A stretch of DNA of 8,195 nucleotides, taken from assembly GCA_021815935.1 (NCBI GenBank), contig JAKAZH010000077.1, positions 1 through 8,195 of the forward strand, in the 5' to 3' direction. Positions 6,241 to 8,195 of this stretch are shown here, in pieces; the stretch's first letter is position 1; every line of letters starts with the position of its first letter. The DNA comes from Actinomycetes bacterium. GTDB lineage: Bacteria > Actinomycetota > Acidimicrobiia > Acidimicrobiales > Palsa-688. The notes beneath the pieces were generated by a model that saw only the letters and a program-made list of their open reading frames with translations, was not told where the DNA came from and did not search any database. The translations under genes and the position numbers were made by a program.

Positions 6241-7272
6241 TCATCCCCAGAACACTGCGGCGACTTCGTGGAGGAGAGCCGGGTCGACCTGCTTGGAAAC
6301 GGTGACCGCCTCCGACAGCGCAACCCGCACTATCTCGCCTGCCTGGAGCGCGACCATCGTGGCGAACGCGCCGTCGTGCACGGCGTCGATTGCCGCCACC
6401 CCGAAGCGCGTCGCAAGCACGCGATCGAATGCAGTCGGGCTGCCACCGCGCTGCACGTGACCTAACAGGGTCACCCTGGTCTCGTACCCGGTCCGCTTCT
6501 CTATCTCGGATGCAAGCAGATTTGCGATGCCTCCGAGGCGGGGATGGCCGAACTGGTCCAATTCCGCCGACGTCGTCGACAAGGTGCCGTGTGCGGGCAC
6601 GGCGCCTTCGGCGACTACGACTATCGAGGCGAACCTGCCTTTGGCGTGGCGGTTCTTCAGTTTCGTGCAAATGACGTCTATATCGAACGGTTCCTCAGGA
6701 ACGAGGATTTCCGCAGCGCCCCCCGCTATCCCGGCGTAGGTGGCGATCCACCCGGCGTTGCGTCCCATGACTTCGCACACGATCACCCGGTCGTGTGACT
6801 CCGCTGTGGTGTGCAGCCTGTCGATGGCGTCCGTCGCTATCTGTACCGCGGTGTGGAAACCGAACGTGACTTCGGTAGCCGACAGGTCGTTGTCGATCGT
6901 CTTCGGAACGCCTATAACAGCCACGCCTTCACCGCTCAAACGGTGAGCGACGCCAAGGGTGTCGTCGCCCCCGATAGCGATCAGAGCATCGATCCTCTCG
7001 GAGCGAAGCGTCGCGAGGCAGCGCGCCACGCCGCCGTCGAGTTTGTACGGGTTCGTCCTCGACGTTCCGAGGATCGTGCCGCCCCTTGGAAGTATCCCTC
7101 GGCAGCGCTCCACGTCCAGCTGTATGCTCCGGCTGTCCATCACGCCCTGCCAGCCGTCAAGGAAACCCACGAACTCGTCGCCGTAGGTCACCTCGCCCTT
7201 TCGCACGACAGCCCGGATTACAGCGTTGAGCCCCGGGCAATCGCCGCCACCTGTAAGCATTCCGACTCGCAT
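6241..7272 (-). CDS. 6-phosphofructokinase, predicted pyrophosphate-dependent
   Basis: 343 residues from ATG 7272; an in-frame ATG at 7278 would add two. It phosphorylates fructose 6-phosphate at carbon 1 in glycolysis. Family motifs: GGGDCPGLNAVIR at 8-20, GTSRTNP at 69-75, GGDDT at 101-105, PKTIDNDL at 123-130 with catalytic Asp127, EVMGRNAGW from 167, and a late GHVQRGGSPTAFD segment. Numbering coincides with E. coli PfkA. ATP-dependent enzymes have Gly104, whereas this has Asp104, together with Lys124; that pair is the known mark of PPi-using enzymes such as the one from Amycolatopsis methanolica. Actinobacterial ATP enzymes usually keep Gly104 even with Lys124. PPi use would make the step reversible and save ATP. 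GGGAG six bases before ATG 7272 supports that start. It follows nrdR by 44 bp on the same strand and may be co-transcribed. Confidence 0.94.
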   Translation of the reverse strand: MRVGMLTGGGDCPGLNAVIRAVVRKGEVTYGDEFVGFLDGWQGVMDSRSIQLDVERCRGILPRGGTILGTSRTNPYKLDGGVARCLATLRSERIDALIAIGGDDTLGVAHRLSGEGVAVIGVPKTIDNDLSATEVTFGFHTAVQIATDAIDRLHTTAESHDRVIVCEVMGRNAGWIATYAGIAGGAAEILVPEEPFDIDVICTKLKNRHAKGRFASIVVVAEGAVPAHGTLSTTSAELDQFGHPRLGGIANLLASEIEKRTGYETRVTLLGHVQRGGSPTAFDRVLATRFGVAAIDAVHDGAFATMVALQAGEIVRVALSEAVTVSKQVDPALLHEVAAVFWG

Positions 7273-7278
7273 GACCAT

Positions 7279-7283
7279 CTCCC
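7279..7283 (-). promoter_or_regulatory. ribosome binding site deciding the phosphofructokinase start
   Basis: GGGAG on the minus strand lies six bases before ATG 7272 but directly against ATG 7278. The spacing favours ATG 7272, giving MRVGMLTGGG as the N-terminus, in register with the family. Confidence 0.65.
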
Positions 7284-7316
7284 TACCTAGGACTCCACGA
7301 CTCTAATGCAGGCACA

Positions 7317-7784
7317 TCACGGCTTATGTACGCCCGACGCCCGCTCCAACATGCCGGCCTCCCTCTTGAAGTCCCCCGCAGCCGAGAAGCCCTTGTATAC
7401 GCTTGCGAAGCGCAGGTAAGCGACCTCGTCGATGTCTCGGAGCTGTTCGAGGACAGCCACTCCAACCTGCTCGTAGGAGACCTCGCTGCCATGGAAGCGA
7501 AGGACTTCCTCGACTGCGGTAGTGAGCCGCTCGATCTCGTCTACGCCCACCGGTCGGTTCTTGGATGCCGCCGACACGCCGGCAGCGACTTTCGAACGGT
7601 CGAAAACCTCCCGACCTCCTGACCGCTTCACTACGACGAGCGGCACCTCCTCAAGGCGTTCGTAGGTGGTGAACCTCGCGCCGCAGCTGCTGCACTCACG
7701 CCTGCGTCGGATCGCCGAGCCGTCCTCCGCCGAACGCGAATCGACCACCCGATCCTCTGTGCATGTACAGCGTGGGCACCGCAT
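7317..7784 (-). CDS. nrdR: transcriptional repressor NrdR
   Basis: 155 residues from ATG 7784. NrdR senses ATP/dATP and represses ribonucleotide reductase genes. The N-terminal zinc ribbon has Cys3, Cys6, Cys31 and Cys34 (MRCPRC and CSSC), with VVDSRSAEDGSAIRRRREC between them as in the family. The ATP-cone runs from about 46 to 136 (VVVKRSGGREVFDRSKV, then YLRFASVYKGF). An ATG at 7817 would add 11 residues, but homologues begin at the MRCP motif and neither start has a Shine-Dalgarno. TACCGT (7792-7797) ends seven bases before ATG 7784, so a leaderless mRNA is possible. Neighbours are a LysM protein gene upstream and phosphofructokinase downstream, both on the same strand. Its target nrd genes are not in this window. 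Confidence 0.95.
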   Translation of the reverse strand: MRCPRCTCTEDRVVDSRSAEDGSAIRRRRECSSCGARFTTYERLEEVPLVVVKRSGGREVFDRSKVAAGVSAASKNRPVGVDEIERLTTAVEEVLRFHGSEVSYEQVGVAVLEQLRDIDEVAYLRFASVYKGFSAAGDFKREAGMLERASGVHKP

Positions 7785-7791
7785 CGCAACG

Positions 7792-7797
7792 ACGGTA
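7792..7797 (-). promoter_or_regulatory. possible -10 element for leaderless nrdR
   Basis: TACCGT on the minus strand, seven bases before the nrdR ATG. The same TAC-pyrimidine-GT hexamer with the same seven-base gap precedes the PIG-L gene. No convincing -35 element was seen. Confidence 0.3.
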
Positions 7798-7900
7798 GCG
7801 CCCACGGCGCGCACCATGGGCGAACTTGACGCAAAGCGCGTCCGTTACTCGAGGGGGTTCCGACTGGTACCCGCTTCATCCGGGAAGAACTCGCCCATCC

Positions 7901-8195
7901 CTACGGCACGGGAACCTCCACCTGCTCACCCGGATAGATGACAGTGCCGTGCAGTTGCGAAACGAGCTTGTCGACGAGCGGACGTTCGTCGCCTGTCGGA
8001 TCGACGGAGTGAACGATCGACCACAACGTGTCTCCCGGCGCCACCACGTACATCACCGCGCTGACCGACTGAAGCTCTACGGCTCCGCCGCCCCCGATCG
8101 ACGTCGGTGTGTTGAGCCGATGACTCTGGGGTGCTCCGAGGAGGTGCAGAGCGACGCCGCAGCCGACTCCTGTGGCGAGCGCGACGCTCGCCCAT
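7901..8195 (-). CDS. LysM domain protein with N-terminal membrane segment (5' end outside window)
   Basis: An open minus-strand frame enters at the right edge (first full codon 8192-8194) and ends at the TAG at 7901-7903, giving about 97 residues with no start inside the window. A hydrophobic stretch (WASVALATGVGCGVALHLL) is followed by a short polar/glycine linker and then a LysM-like domain: YVVAPGDTLWSIVHSVDP, ending in VIYPGEQVEVPVP. LysM domains bind GlcNAc units of peptidoglycan. The protein would be anchored in the membrane with the LysM domain outside. The gene lies 116 bp upstream of nrdR. In Mycobacterium tuberculosis the order is lexA, Rv2719c (LysM, ChiZ), nrdR, so this is probably the positional counterpart; whether it shares ChiZ activity is unknown. 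A different frame over the same bases gives an Arg-rich chain that is a shadow. Confidence 0.85.
   Translation of the reverse strand, partial: WASVALATGVGCGVALHLLGAPQSHRLNTPTSIGGGGAVELQSVSAVMYVVAPGDTLWSIVHSVDPTGDERPLVDKLVSQLHGTVIYPGEQVEVPVP

Noticed and set aside
7926..8195. Minus-strand open frame of 89 residues starting with ATG at the right edge
   Set aside because: Arg-rich shadow; the neighbouring frame gives a membrane segment plus a clear LysM domain over the same bases.
1..8195. Mobile elements, CRISPR arrays, tRNA, riboswitches, defence systems
   Set aside because: No transposase motif, no regularly spaced repeats, no cloverleaf and no gap over 300 bases; the whole window is explained by conserved genes.

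Overview
The window is gene-dense, high-GC DNA coding on both strands, with GTG and TTG starts as well as ATG. The gene families (DUF3040, actinobacterial-type transglutaminase/DUF4129, a LysM protein beside nrdR) point to Actinomycetota. The class cannot be fixed from this sequence; a deep-branching lineage such as Acidimicrobiia is a guess. I see no mobile element, CRISPR array, rRNA or tRNA. The content looks like conserved chromosomal core, not an accessory island.

Layout, left to right. (1) Positions 2-2754, plus strand: the 3' end of a DUF58 gene, overlapping by TTGA a complete membrane-anchored transglutaminase of the TgpA type. MoxR-DUF58-TgpA is a familiar trio, so a moxR gene is expected to the left. 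(2) Positions 2798-5302, minus strand: a PIG-L/LmbE-type deacetylase, then DNA polymerase IV (dinB), then a two-helix DUF3040 protein, spaced by 50-61 bp and possibly one transcript. This block converges on the transglutaminase gene. (3) Positions 5320-6225, plus strand: an inositol-monophosphatase-family phosphatase, divergent from the deacetylase with only 17 bp between the start codons. (4) Positions 6241-8195, minus strand: a LysM membrane protein (truncated by the window edge), nrdR, and a phosphofructokinase whose residues 104 and 124 predict pyrophosphate as phosphoryl donor.

How the genes may work together. The left block concerns the cell envelope (DUF58/transglutaminase). LysM-nrdR matches the known actinobacterial lexA-LysM(ChiZ)-nrdR neighbourhood, so lexA may lie just off the right edge, which would place SOS control, dNTP control and an error-prone polymerase within a few kilobases. 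The deacetylase/phosphatase pair shares one tiny promoter region and could act on the same inositol-sugar chemistry, as the missing phosphatase and the deacetylase of a mycothiol-like pathway would. That is a hypothesis only. I did not find a clearly undescribed system; the best leads are the PPi-type phosphofructokinase and the deacetylase/phosphatase pair.
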